A stretch of 5,789 nt of DNA, taken from the NCBI GenBank assembly GCA_946482595.1, contig CAMLSD010000180.1:1-5789 (forward strand). The letters are read 5' to 3'. Below the pieces are notes generated by a model. It was not told the DNA's origin, made no database searches, and saw nothing but the letters and a program-made list of their open reading frames with translations. The DNA is from an uncultured Comamonadaceae bacterium (GTDB lineage: Bacteria > Pseudomonadota > Gammaproteobacteria > Burkholderiales > Burkholderiaceae). Positions 1-5,736 of the stretch are shown here, piece by piece. A program made the position numbers and the translations under genes. Position 1 is the stretch's first letter. Each line of letters opens with the position of its first letter.

Positions 1-59
1 CAGCCCGCCCCCCGCGGGGGTCAAGGAAACTTGGGACGGCCCGGCGTTTCCTTGAGAGC
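1..59 (+). repeat. Palindromic intergenic repeat, copy A (left)
   Basis: This ~59-bp element matches the reverse complement of 1509-1567 with three mismatches (positions 11, 36 and 53). Its core is a perfect 10-bp inverted repeat, TCAAGGAAAC (21-30) and GTTTCCTTGA (46-55), around a 15-nt centre in which GGG (33-35) can pair with CCC (40-42). A separate 12-bp perfect palindrome, CCCCCGCGGGGG, occupies 9-20. The copy begins at the window edge, so its true left end is probably outside. It lies downstream of the DUF1444-like gene, outside any credible reading frame. By structure it resembles REP-type or transcription-terminating intergenic repeats. That class assignment is inference; the sequence identity and palindrome are read directly. 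Confidence 0.85.
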
Positions 60-124
60 GCAGGACTCGTGCGAACTTCCCCGGCTCGATCTCGGATGGC
101 GTGCTGCTGTCCAGCTTGAGCCAC

Positions 125-148
125 GCGCAGACATGCGCAGACATGCGC
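125..148. repeat. Short tandem repeat, 10-bp unit
   Basis: The unit gcgcagacat occurs at 125-134 and 135-144, followed by a partial gcgc at 145-148, giving 2.4 copies. It lies in the non-coding stretch 60-237 downstream of the DUF1444-like gene. Apart from this and repeat copy A, I see nothing supportable in 1-237. The reading frames there are short and have no recognisable protein character. The repeat may simply be replication slippage. Confidence 0.6.
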
Positions 149-237
149 CAAGAGCAGGAGGTCCACAGCCGTCTCGGCAGCGTGTACCGGAACTGCAGCG
201 GCCGCCCGTGTCAACGGATTTCGGCGGGACTGCGGTG

Positions 238-918
238 TCAGCGCGGTGAAGCAACCGGCGCCTGGAACACTGTCCACTTGCCGTCCTTGAACAGGTAGAG
301 CGCGGACGAGATGCGCAGGTTCTCGCTGCTTGCATGAAGGTAACCCACGCCCCGGCGCATCCCGGCCACGGCCTTCGTGTTGGCCAAGGGTGAGAACAAG
401 AGGCCCCCGCGCTTTGCAACCAGAGCCACCAGCCCCTGTGGGTGCAGCTTGAGTTGCTGGTTCCAGAAGTCCTTGTGCAGGAAATAGCTGCTGTCCAGAT
501 CCGCTGACTTGCCCTGGACCTGGAACACATCCTCCCAGGGGGTCACGACAGGCTCTCCGTAGACGCGCCGGATGTTCCTGACAGCCAACTCAAGCGCTGC
601 CTCCGGAGAGAGTCCGAGTCTTTGCAGGTCACTCGGAGCCGCACTGGGCATGCTTGTCGGTGTGTCGAACACAAATCTGACGTGCATGTCGCCGAGATAC
701 TCGAACCACGCTGTGTCCAGTTCGACCTCCCGTCCGTCCTGCAGTCTGATCTTGACCTTGCCAACCGGCACGAGCGATTCAAGCTGCTTGTTCGCTCCGG
801 GCGATTCGCGAAGAACGACCATCAGATTCGCTGCACTGTCGTCGAAACCGCGGGCGGACTGAGCCATCGCGGTTGACCCCATGACCAGCAGCAGCAGTGC
901 GAGAAATCTCTTGAGCAT
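238..918 (-). CDS. Secreted DUF1444-like hypothetical protein
   Basis: This encodes 226 residues of unknown function. The N-terminus MLKRFLALLLLVMGSTAMA (1-19) is a classic Sec signal peptide with an AMA|QS cleavage site, so export to the periplasm is predicted. The mature part resembles the DUF1444 (YtpQ-like) family. An early strand-rich region (about 45-85) leads to a segment ending LGLSPEAALELAVRNIRRVYG (about 101-121), and a C-terminal half has the pattern SSYFLHKDFWN (143-153), LVALVAKRGGLLFSP (163-177), then LYLFKDGKWTVF (207-218). DUF1444 proteins have no established biochemical role, and this family call is from memory of motif order. The ATG at 918 is chosen because it gives an intact signal peptide. 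The frame is open far upstream to 1647, but that stretch has no protein character, and no good Shine-Dalgarno is visible. The nearest upstream gene on the same strand is the 92-residue membrane protein, 194 bp away. Confidence 0.75.
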   Translation of the reverse strand: MLKRFLALLLLVMGSTAMAQSARGFDDSAANLMVVLRESPGANKQLESLVPVGKVKIRLQDGREVELDTAWFEYLGDMHVRFVFDTPTSMPSAAPSDLQRLGLSPEAALELAVRNIRRVYGEPVVTPWEDVFQVQGKSADLDSSYFLHKDFWNQQLKLHPQGLVALVAKRGGLLFSPLANTKAVAGMRRGVGYLHASSENLRISSALYLFKDGKWTVFQAPVASPR

Positions 919-954
919 GGCGGTGAGAAGATGGTGAAAACGAAAGCTGGCATT

Positions 955-990
955 CCCGCCAGACGCTTTGGCCGGCACGCTTTGGCGGGC
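955..990. repeat. 14-bp tandem direct repeat inside an inverted repeat
   Basis: Two adjacent 14-mers, acgctttggccggc (963-976) and acgctttggcgggc (977-990), differ at one base. The same stretch carries a perfect 7-bp inverted repeat, cccgcca (955-961) with tggcggg (983-989). It sits 37 bp upstream of the DUF1444-like start codon, in that gene's expected leader or promoter region. It could be an operator or a leader hairpin, but position is the only support for either. Nothing else firm is visible in the 919-1112 gap. A TACTAT on the minus strand (1009-1014) could be a -10 element but has no convincing -35 partner. Confidence 0.5.
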
Positions 991-1112
991 ATTCGGCATG
1001 ATGCACACATAGTACGTCGCGAACGTCGTGCACCGTCGTCGCCCGCGGATCGGGCGCCGCCAGCGCCTGACAAAAGCGCTCCCGCACGGACACTGAGCCA
1101 ACCGCGCCGGCG

Positions 1113-1391
1113 TCACGCACCAAGCACCCCGGCCAGCCACCATATCAAGGCGGCCAAAGCGAGGAGCCCGACCAGCTCCACCACAATGCGAGGAAGCAGA
1201 TCGTAGTCGTCCTCCTCGTTGATGCCCACGCCGGGCCATCGGCCAAGCGTGACGGCGCGACACATGCACCAGCCGATGCACCAGCCAATTGTGCTGAACA
1301 TCAGGTCCCAGCCCAGCCACAGCAGGGCCCGTAGTACCCAGAGCACAGCCACCGCAAGCGGCCGGACCAGGAGTTCGAAAACGTCTGACAT
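1113..1391 (-). CDS. Small two-helix membrane protein, hypothetical
   Basis: This encodes 92 residues of unknown function. A first hydrophobic block (about 5-43, rich in Leu and Trp) contains WDLMFSTIGWCIGWCMCRAVTLGRWP (residues 28-53), where three cysteines (38, 42, 44) and several tryptophans cluster. A short acidic loop EEDDYD (59-64) follows, then a second helix LVGLLALAALIWWLAGVL (73-90). I therefore predict an inner-membrane protein with two, possibly three, passes. The ATG at 1391 is supported by GGAG (complement of ctcc, 1401-1404) at 9-nt spacing. The frame runs upstream to 1910, but that part is antisense to rpiA and is not credible. I have a weak memory of similar small Trp-rich proteins annotated as hypothetical in proteobacteria; no function is assigned. 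It may share a transcript with the DUF1444-like gene, though the 194-bp gap with repeats weakens that. Confidence 0.7.
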   Translation of the reverse strand: MSDVFELLVRPLAVAVLWVLRALLWLGWDLMFSTIGWCIGWCMCRAVTLGRWPGVGINEEDDYDLLPRIVVELVGLLALAALIWWLAGVLGA

Positions 1392-1508
1392 GTACGCTGG
1401 CTCCGGGGACTGACGTGTTGCGGGAGTGGATGTCGCGCGCCTGGCCACACGGCAGTGCCCTAGGGGCAACTCGGCCGCAGCCATCCGACTGCCGCGAGAA
1501 GGCGCCCG

Positions 1509-1567
1509 GCTCTCGAGGAAACGCCGGGCCGCCCCAAGTTTCCTTGACCCCCGCGGAGGGCGGGCTG
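1509..1567 (-). repeat. Palindromic intergenic repeat, copy B (right)
   Basis: This is the inverted partner of copy A, matching 56 of 59 bases as the reverse complement. Its core hairpin has arms TCGAGGAAAC (1513-1522) and GTTTCCTTGA (1538-1547), with one mismatch, around a 15-nt GC-rich centre. It lies between the rpiA stop and the 92-residue membrane protein gene. The two copies face each other around the two hypothetical genes, which could allow inversion by recombination, provide two-sided transcription insulation, or reflect unrelated insertions of a multicopy repeat. No transposase or target-site duplication is visible, so I do not call it an insertion sequence. Confidence 0.85.
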
Positions 1568-1578
1568 GGCGCAGCCCG
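1561..1578 (-). terminator. GC-rich hairpin just after rpiA
   Basis: The arms cgggctg (1561-1567) and cagcccg (1572-1578) are perfect complements with a 4-nt loop, 13 bp beyond the rpiA stop. There is no U-run, so it is not a canonical intrinsic terminator. It may work together with the adjacent palindrome of copy B, or protect the 3' end of the message. Copy A begins with the same cagcccg at the window edge, so this hairpin may belong to the repeat unit. Confidence 0.4.
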
Positions 1579-1591
1579 GCCCTGGGGGCGC

Positions 1592-2251
1592 TCAGAAGTC
1601 GAGCCGACGAACTCCTTGCGCCGTCCCGAGCAGGCAGGTGGTTGCACGATTGCGCGCGAAGATCCCGACGGTGACGACGCCGGGCCACTGGTTGATCTCG
1701 GACTCCATCGCGGCTGGGTCGGTGATGCTCAGGCCGGTCACATCGAGGATCAGGTTGCCGTTGTCGGTCGTCACCCCTTCGCGCAGGCGCGCCTCGCCAC
1801 CCAGCGCTGCGAGCCGGCGTGCGATCAGGGCCTGGGCCATCGGAATGACCTCGACCGGCAGCGGGAAGCGGCCCAGCGTGCTGACCAGTTTGGATTCGTC
1901 GGCGATGCACACGAAGCGCTGCGCCATGTCGGCCACGATCTTCTCGCGCGTGAGGGCGGCACCGCCGCCCTTGATCATGTTGCCGTGGTGATCGATCTCG
2001 TCGGCCCCGTCGATGTAGACCGGCAGCGACTCGACCTCGTTGGCCTCGAACACGCGGATGCCCAGGGCCTGCAGCCGCTCAGTGCTGCGAACGGAACTGG
2101 ACACGGCACCGATGATGCGATCACGGATCTTGCCCAGTTCATCGATGAAGCAGTTGACGGTGGACCCGGTCCCCACGCCGACAATCGTACCGGGCACGAC
2201 GTGGTCGATGGCTGCACGCCCCACCAGGGCTTTGAGTTCGTCTTGATTCAT
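1592..2251 (-). CDS. rpiA: Ribose-5-phosphate isomerase A
   Basis: RpiA interconverts ribulose 5-phosphate and ribose 5-phosphate in the non-oxidative pentose phosphate pathway in the cytosol, supplying PRPP for nucleotide and histidine synthesis. The product is 219 residues, the same length as E. coli RpiA. The phosphate-binding loop GTGST is at 27-31, the acidic motif DGADEID at 81-87, [11 protein letters not shown] at 94-104 (Lys94 and the catalytic Glu103), IADESK at 116-121 and TTDNGN at 161-166. All expected active-site residues are present in register with E. coli. The ATG at 2251 gives the family's standard N-terminus. A TTG at 2305 in the same frame would add 18 residues without homology. 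The gene is divergent from pyrD and followed by a GC-rich hairpin and repeat copy B. No strong Shine-Dalgarno is seen. Confidence 0.97.
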   Translation of the reverse strand: MNQDELKALVGRAAIDHVVPGTIVGVGTGSTVNCFIDELGKIRDRIIGAVSSSVRSTERLQALGIRVFEANEVESLPVYIDGADEIDHHGNMIKGGGAALTREKIVADMAQRFVCIADESKLVSTLGRFPLPVEVIPMAQALIARRLAALGGEARLREGVTTDNGNLILDVTGLSITDPAAMESEINQWPGVVTVGIFARNRATTCLLGTAQGVRRLDF

Positions 2252-2296
2252 GGGAAATGCTGCGGACGGCACGCCGCTCTTTGAGACAATCCCGCG

Positions 2297-2302
2297 ATTA
2301 TC
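2297..2302 (-). promoter_or_regulatory. Possible -10 element for rpiA
   Basis: The minus strand reads GATAAT here, one base from TATAAT, about 46 bp upstream of the rpiA start. No convincing -35 hexamer lies at 16-18 bp, so this is tentative. The divergent 2252-2316 gap (65 bp) must hold promoter elements for rpiA and probably pyrD, so their control regions must overlap each other or the pyrD coding start. Confidence 0.25.
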
Positions 2303-2316
2303 CAAGACCCGCAGCC

Positions 2317-3357
2317 ATGGCCCTGTTTCCTTACGCCCTCGCCCGCCCCGTCCTGTTCGGACTCGACCCCGAACACGCGCATGAACTCACGCTGGAGGCC
2401 CTGGCGCGCACCCAACGCACGCCGCTGACCTGCTTCTACGGGCAATCGCGGGTCGACGACCCGGTCATGCTGGCGGGGTTGCGCTTTCCCAATCGCATCG
2501 GCATGGCCGCCGGACTGGACAAGAACGGTCGCTGCATCGACGGCCTGGCGGCCATGGGGTTTGGCTCGGTGGAGGTAGGCACCGTCACGCCCAAGGCACA
2601 GCCGGGCAACCCCAAGCCCCGGATGTTCAGATTGGCCGAGGCCGACGCGCTGATCAATCGCATGGGGTTCAACAACGACGGCCTCCAGGCCTTCATCGGC
2701 AACGTGCGGCGCGCGCGCTTCCGGCAGAACGGCGGCATCCTGGGCCTGAACATCGGCAAGAACGCGATCACCCCCATCGAGCAGGCCGTTGACGACTACC
2801 TGATCGGCCTGGAAGGCGTGTACCCGCATGCGGACTATGTGACGGTCAACATTTCGTCGCCCAACACCAAGAACCTGCGTGCCTTGCAGTCCGACGAGGC
2901 CCTCGACGCCCTGCTCGGCGCCTTGCAGACGCGCCGCCTTGCACTGGCCGCAGAGCACGGCCGCCAGGTCCCGATGTTCGTGAAGATCGCCCCGGACCTC
3001 GACGAAGCGCAGGTGCGGGTGATTGCTGCGACCTTGCGCAACAACGGCATCGACGGTGTGATCGCGACCAACACGACCGTCTCGCGCGAGGCCGTCCAGG
3101 GCCTGCCCCATGCCGACGAGGCGGGTGGCCTGAGCGGTCGGCCGGTGCTCGCGGCCAGCAACCGAGTGATTGCCCATCTGCGTGCCGAACTGGGTCCGGC
3201 CTACCCGATCATTGGCGTGGGCGGGGTGATGAGCGCGGCCGACGCATGCTCCAAGCTGGAGGCCGGCGCGGATCTGGTCCAGATCTACACCGGGCTGATC
3301 TACCGCGGCCCGGCCCTGGTGCGCGAATGCGCACTTGCCCTGAAGGCACGCCGCTGA
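2317..3357 (+). CDS. pyrD: Dihydroorotate dehydrogenase (quinone), class 2
   Basis: PyrD oxidises dihydroorotate to orotate in de novo pyrimidine synthesis, passing electrons through FMN to membrane quinone. The product is 346 residues, typical of class 2. The N-terminal quinone-side segment [23 protein letters not shown] (2-24) marks class 2 rather than class 1. It is followed by AAGLDKNG (64-71), NPKPRMFRL (98-106), NRMGFNNDG (114-122) and [11 protein letters not shown] (178-188), with Ser181 at the catalytic-base position of E. coli Ser175. FVKIAPDL (221-228), ATNTTVSR (250-257), GGLSGRP (270-276) and the phosphate-binding [10 protein letters not shown] (298-307) complete the FMN barrel. 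The ATG at 2317 matches the E. coli N-terminus; an in-frame start at 2257 would add 20 basic residues and run into the rpiA leader. No strong Shine-Dalgarno is present. It is convergent with the oxidoreductase gene downstream. Confidence 0.97.
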   Translation: MALFPYALARPVLFGLDPEHAHELTLEALARTQRTPLTCFYGQSRVDDPVMLAGLRFPNRIGMAAGLDKNGRCIDGLAAMGFGSVEVGTVTPKAQPGNPKPRMFRLAEADALINRMGFNNDGLQAFIGNVRRARFRQNGGILGLNIGKNAITPIEQAVDDYLIGLEGVYPHADYVTVNISSPNTKNLRALQSDEALDALLGALQTRRLALAAEHGRQVPMFVKIAPDLDEAQVRVIAATLRNNGIDGVIATNTTVSREAVQGLPHADEAGGLSGRPVLAASNRVIAHLRAELGPAYPIIGVGGVMSAADACSKLEAGADLVQIYTGLIYRGPALVRECALALKARR

Positions 3358-3377
3358 CCCAGGAGGTTGCAGCGGCG
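3349..3377. terminator. Hairpin between convergent genes
   Basis: Perfect 8-bp arms cgccgctg (3349-3356) and cagcggcg (3370-3377) enclose a 13-nt loop. The left arm overlaps the pyrD stop codon, and the right arm ends just before the stop of the convergent oxidoreductase gene. There is no T-run on either strand, so any termination would be weak or Rho-assisted. The only 22 bp between the two stops leave no room for another signal. Confidence 0.35.
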
Positions 3378-3379
3378 GT

Positions 3380-4501
3380 TCAGCGCAGCAGCCGGGTCAC
3401 ATGGTCTGCCAAGGCCAGCGCACTGGTCAGGCCGGGTGACTCGATGCCGAACAGGTTGACCAGGCCGTCCACGCCGTGGTCATCGGGGCCTGAAATCATG
3501 AAGTCGCGCGCCGCCTCGCCGGGTGCCTGGATCTTGGGCCGAATGCCGCTGTAGGCCGGCTGCAGCGCACCGTCGGGCAAGGCCGGCCAGTAGCGGCGGA
3601 TCTCGGCATAGAACGCATCGGCGCGCGAAGCATCGACGCGGTAGTCCAGCCCACCGTGCTCATCCGGCTCCACCCATTCGACGTCCGGCCCGAACCGGGC
3701 CTGGCCCGCCAGGTCCAGCGTCAGGTGGACACCCAGACCCGCCGCTTCAGGCACCGGATAGATCAGACGTGAGAACGGGGCCTTGCCTGCGAGCGCGTAG
3801 TAGTTGCCCTTGGCGAAGTGAGCCTGGGGCACGCTGGAGGTCGGCAGCCCGACCAGGCGCAATGCCAGTGCGGGGGCCCACAGGCCGGTGGCGTTGACGA
3901 CCCGCCGCGCCGACAGCGTGACCATCGTGCCGTCGGCCTGCACATCAAGCTCGGTGCGCCCCGGCTCGCAGCGCCCTCCGATCACTCGCGACGCCAGCGC
4001 CACCACGCCACCGGCGTGCTCCAGGTCGGCCTGCAGCGCCAGCATGAGGGCGTGGCTGTCGACGATGCCGGTGGAGGGCGACCACACGGCGGCCGCACAC
4101 TGCAGGCCGGGCTCCATCCGGACGGCGTCCGCACCGTCCAGCCACCGGAGGTCATGAACGCCGTTGGCGCGGCCGGCCTCCAGCGTCGCATGCAGTTGCG
4201 GCAACTGAGCCGGCGAGGTGGCCACGATGAGCTTGCCGCAGCGCCGGTGCGCGATCTGCCGGCCCTCGCAGTAGGCATACAAGGCAGCGCGGCCTTGCAC
4301 GCACAGCCTGGCCTTCAGCGATCCCGCCGGGTAGTAGATGCCAGCATGGATCACCTCGCTGTTGCGCGAGCTGGTGCCCATGCCGATGGCCGTTTCCTGC
4401 TCCAGCACCACCACCTCGTGCCCCTGCTGCGCAAGGGCGCGCCCGATGGCCAGACCCACCACACCGGCGCCGACCACCACGGTATCGACGTGTTCGGTCA
4501 C
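3380..4501 (-). CDS. FAD-dependent oxidoreductase, L-2-hydroxyglutarate dehydrogenase-like
   Basis: The product is a 373-residue flavoprotein of the DAO fold. The FAD-binding Rossmann motif [20 protein letters not shown] spans 8-27, with Glu34 at the ribose-binding position. The stretch [20 protein letters not shown] (44-63), followed by ARLCVQG (64-70), is diagnostic of the L-2-hydroxyglutarate dehydrogenase/oxidase (L2HGDH, LhgO) group. ATGLWAP (204-210) and [10 protein letters not shown] (319-328) follow, and [16 protein letters not shown] (350-365) is the C-terminal FAD-contact segment. The likely reaction is oxidation of a 2-hydroxy acid such as L-2-hydroxyglutarate to 2-oxoglutarate with electrons to the respiratory chain. 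The protein is about 50 residues shorter than E. coli LhgO and the substrate is unproven. It starts at GTG, whose GTGA overlaps the TGA of the upstream gene, indicating translational coupling. An amine or other 2-hydroxy acid substrate is also possible. Confidence 0.88.
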   Translation of the reverse strand: MTEHVDTVVVGAGVVGLAIGRALAQQGHEVVVLEQETAIGMGTSSRNSEVIHAGIYYPAGSLKARLCVQGRAALYAYCEGRQIAHRRCGKLIVATSPAQLPQLHATLEAGRANGVHDLRWLDGADAVRMEPGLQCAAAVWSPSTGIVDSHALMLALQADLEHAGGVVALASRVIGGRCEPGRTELDVQADGTMVTLSARRVVNATGLWAPALALRLVGLPTSSVPQAHFAKGNYYALAGKAPFSRLIYPVPEAAGLGVHLTLDLAGQARFGPDVEWVEPDEHGGLDYRVDASRADAFYAEIRRYWPALPDGALQPAYSGIRPKIQAPGEAARDFMISGPDDHGVDGLVNLFGIESPGLTSALALADHVTRLLR

Positions 4502-5334
4502 AGCCTGCGGGGATCCACGTCGAGCAGGGCCAAGACCATGCGCTGCAACAGCTGCTTGAGCGGCGCTGCACCGTCATGCAGCGCGAGGCTGCGCTCGTCC
4601 ATGTAGAGCTTGCGGTTGATCTCGAGTTGGATGGAGTGGCGTTGCTGCGGCGGCGCGCCATGCCGGCGCACCAGTTCAACGCCCTTGTACGGGTGATTCA
4701 GGCTGACCGAGTGGCCGGTGGCGGCCAGCCAGTCAGCCAGCCAGCGTGTCAGTGCCGGCGATGCGGTCGTGCCGTCCCGGTCGCCAACGACAAAGTCGGG
4801 ATGGTGCAGGCCCGGAAACTCGGTGGCGTAGGCCGCCGCAACGGCAGGCATCGAGTGGCAGTTGATGTGGATGCTGTACCCATGCGCGGCGTGGGCCGTC
4901 GTGATCGCCTGGGACACCGCCTCGTGATACGGATGCCAGCACCGGGCAATGCGCGACTGCACCTCGTCCACGCCCAGTTTGCGGTCGTACAACGGCGCGC
5001 CATCGTCGGTGCGACGCCAGACCAGGCCTTTGCCGAGCCGCACCTTGCTGCCGGGTTCGACCGGCAATGGCCAGGGGCCCTCGATCATCTCGGGATCGAC
5101 CTCGTGCAAGGCACGATTGACGTCGAGGTAGCTGCGGGGAAAGTGCGCTTCGATCCAGGCCACGCCCAGGCCGGGCGCGAAGTCGTACAGGTGGTCGACA
5201 TGGGTGTCTTCGGCCCGGCGCAGCACCACCGGATCGCAGGCATGGCGGAAGTCGTCGGGATACCAGGTGCCGCTGTGGGGAGAATCGAGCACCAGGGGCG
5301 TCGTGCCCGGCACGAACGAAACGTATCGGCTCAT
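4498..5334 (-). CDS. N-formylglutamate amidohydrolase family protein
   Basis: The 278-residue product fits the N-formylglutamate amidohydrolase family (HutG type, PF05013), which hydrolyses N-formyl-L-glutamate to glutamate and formate and is a zinc enzyme related to M14 carboxypeptidases. Motifs in order are [11 protein letters not shown] (16-26), [16 protein letters not shown] (42-57), RSYLDVNR (67-74), WHPYHEAVS (133-141), the likely metal/catalytic INCHSMP (157-163), VVGDRDG (182-188), [14 protein letters not shown] (213-226) and [10 protein letters not shown] (236-245). No signal peptide is seen, so the protein is cytosolic. The ATG at 5334 gives the family N-terminus and has a purine-rich GGGG just upstream. 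The frame is open to 5535 through the tRNA-Gly gene, which is not credible. No hut genes flank it, so a role in histidine degradation is not shown. It is first in a two-gene operon with the FAD oxidoreductase. Confidence 0.9.
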   Translation of the reverse strand: MSRYVSFVPGTTPLVLDSPHSGTWYPDDFRHACDPVVLRRAEDTHVDHLYDFAPGLGVAWIEAHFPRSYLDVNRALHEVDPEMIEGPWPLPVEPGSKVRLGKGLVWRRTDDGAPLYDRKLGVDEVQSRIARCWHPYHEAVSQAITTAHAAHGYSIHINCHSMPAVAAAYATEFPGLHHPDFVVGDRDGTTASPALTRWLADWLAATGHSVSLNHPYKGVELVRRHGAPPQQRHSIQLEINRKLYMDERSLALHDGAAPLKQLLQRMVLALLDVDPRRL

Positions 5335-5452
5335 GCCCCGATTGTGCCGCCGCGCGCCCGGCAGCGTGCTGTGGCAAGCACGGATGGTCGATGAGGTGTA
5401 GGTGGGTGGCTGGGCGACACACGGCCTGCAGCATCGCGCGGGCCACCAAAGC

Positions 5453-5483
5453 AAAAGGACAGCTTCGGTGAAGCTGCCCTTTT
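5453..5483 (-). terminator. Intrinsic terminator of the tRNA cluster
   Basis: The arms at 5453-5466 and 5470-5483 form a 14-bp stem with a single A/C mismatch and a 3-nt loop. On the minus strand the stem ends in UUUUG. It lies 7 bp beyond the encoded CCA of tRNA-Gly, as expected for the end of the cluster transcript. It also insulates the formylglutamate hydrolase operon, which begins about 120 bp further on. The flanking AAAA and TTTT make it potentially bidirectional. I see no convincing promoter in 5335-5452, though the operon should have one there. Confidence 0.8.
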
Positions 5484-5490
5484 GACTGAC

Positions 5491-5566
5491 TGGAGCGGGA
5501 GACGAGTCTCGAACTCGCGACCTCAACCTTGGCAAGGTTGCGCTCTACCAACTGAGCTACTCCCGC
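5491..5566 (-). tRNA. tRNA-Gly (GCC), complete copy
   Basis: The minus strand folds as a 76-nt tRNA. The acceptor arm is GCGGGAG with CTCCCGC, then discriminator T and encoded CCA. The D arm contains AGCTCAGTTGGTAGAGC, the anticodon stem-loop is AACCTTGCCAAGGTT with anticodon GCC (complement at 5531-5533), and the T loop contains GTTCGAGAC. It reads GGC and GGU codons. It is the last gene of the cluster, 9 bp after tRNA-Cys and directly before a terminator. It is identical to the second copy over the 53 nt visible there. Confidence 0.98.
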
Positions 5567-5575
5567 AAAGGAGTC

Positions 5576-5649
5576 TGGAGGCGGAGGCCGGAATCGAACC
5601 GGCGTGGACGGCTTTGCAGGCCGCTGCATAACCACTTTGCTACCCCGCC
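5576..5649 (-). tRNA. tRNA-Cys (GCA)
   Basis: The minus strand folds as a 74-nt tRNA. The acceptor arm is GGCGGGG with CCCCGCC-compatible CCTCCGCC-side pairing, ending in discriminator T and encoded CCA. The D arm runs from AGCAAAGTGGTTATGC, the anticodon loop is CTGCAAA (anticodon GCA, complement at 5615-5617), and the T arm is GCCGGTTCGATTCCGGC. Only 9 bp separate it from the following tRNA-Gly, so the two are surely cotranscribed and processed. Adjacent Gly and Cys tRNA genes also occur in E. coli (glyW-cysT), so the arrangement is conventional. Confidence 0.97.
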
Positions 5650-5656
5650 AGGGGTC

Positions 5657-5678
5657 CGTCATGTTGCCACACATGACG
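5657..5678. repeat. Perfect inverted repeat upstream of tRNA-Cys
   Basis: The arms cgtcatgt (5657-5664) and acatgacg (5671-5678) are perfect 8-bp complements with a 6-bp spacer. They sit 7 bp upstream of the tRNA-Cys 5' end and 8 bp from the neighbouring terminator-like hairpin. It could be an RNA hairpin in the precursor or a dimeric operator; the sequence does not decide. Confidence 0.5.
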
Positions 5679-5686
5679 TCGTAACG

Positions 5687-5730
5687 AAAAAGGGAAGCTG
5701 CCTGGATCAAAGATCAGTGAAGCTTCCCTT
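5687..5730 (-). terminator. Terminator-like hairpin between tRNA-Gly and tRNA-Cys
   Basis: Perfect 10-bp arms aagggaagct (5690-5699) and agcttccctt (5721-5730) enclose a 21-nt interior that can pair further through GATC elements. On the minus strand the stem is followed by UUUUU (5687-5691), the pattern of an intrinsic terminator. It begins 6 bp after the CCA of the upstream tRNA-Gly. If it works fully, tRNA-Cys and the last tRNA-Gly need their own promoter within about 40 bp, and I see none. Partial read-through or a processing role is therefore plausible. The arm resembles the hairpin at 5453-5483. Confidence 0.65.
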
Positions 5731-5736
5731 CGAGTC

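Noticed and set aside
31..249. Short plus-strand frames between repeat copy A and the DUF1444-like gene
   Set aside because: They include repeat sequence or overlap the 3' end of the real gene, have no ribosome site and resemble no known protein.
1..1567. Insertion sequence or transposon bounded by terminal inverted repeats
   Set aside because: There is no transposase or recombinase in the interval and no visible target duplication, and the repeats are themselves palindromic, which is atypical of terminal repeats. It is kept only as a cassette hypothesis.
919..1647. Long upstream extension of the DUF1444-like frame to 1647
   Set aside because: It runs through the membrane-protein gene in another frame and through repeat copy B, has Arg/Pro/Gly-rich composition, and would bury a perfect signal peptide inside the protein.
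1415..2284. Plus-strand open frame of 289 codons opposite rpiA
   Set aside because: It is antisense to rpiA, which has full catalytic motifs and the exact family length. High GC keeps the opposite strand open.
2252..2305. TTG at 2305 as an earlier rpiA start
   Set aside because: It adds 18 residues with no match to RpiA. The ATG at 2251 gives exactly the E. coli length.
2248..3177. Minus-strand open frame of 309 codons opposite pyrD
   Set aside because: It is antisense to a clear pyrD, has His/Gln/Gly/Val-rich low-complexity composition and no recognisable motif.
3818..4606. Plus-strand open frame opposite the FAD oxidoreductase
   Set aside because: It is a GC-driven shadow of a gene with intact FAD motifs, and it crosses the junction of two coupled genes.
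4576..5394. Plus-strand open frame of 272 codons opposite the formylglutamate hydrolase
   Set aside because: The composition is that of an antisense shadow, and the minus-strand protein shows all family motifs.
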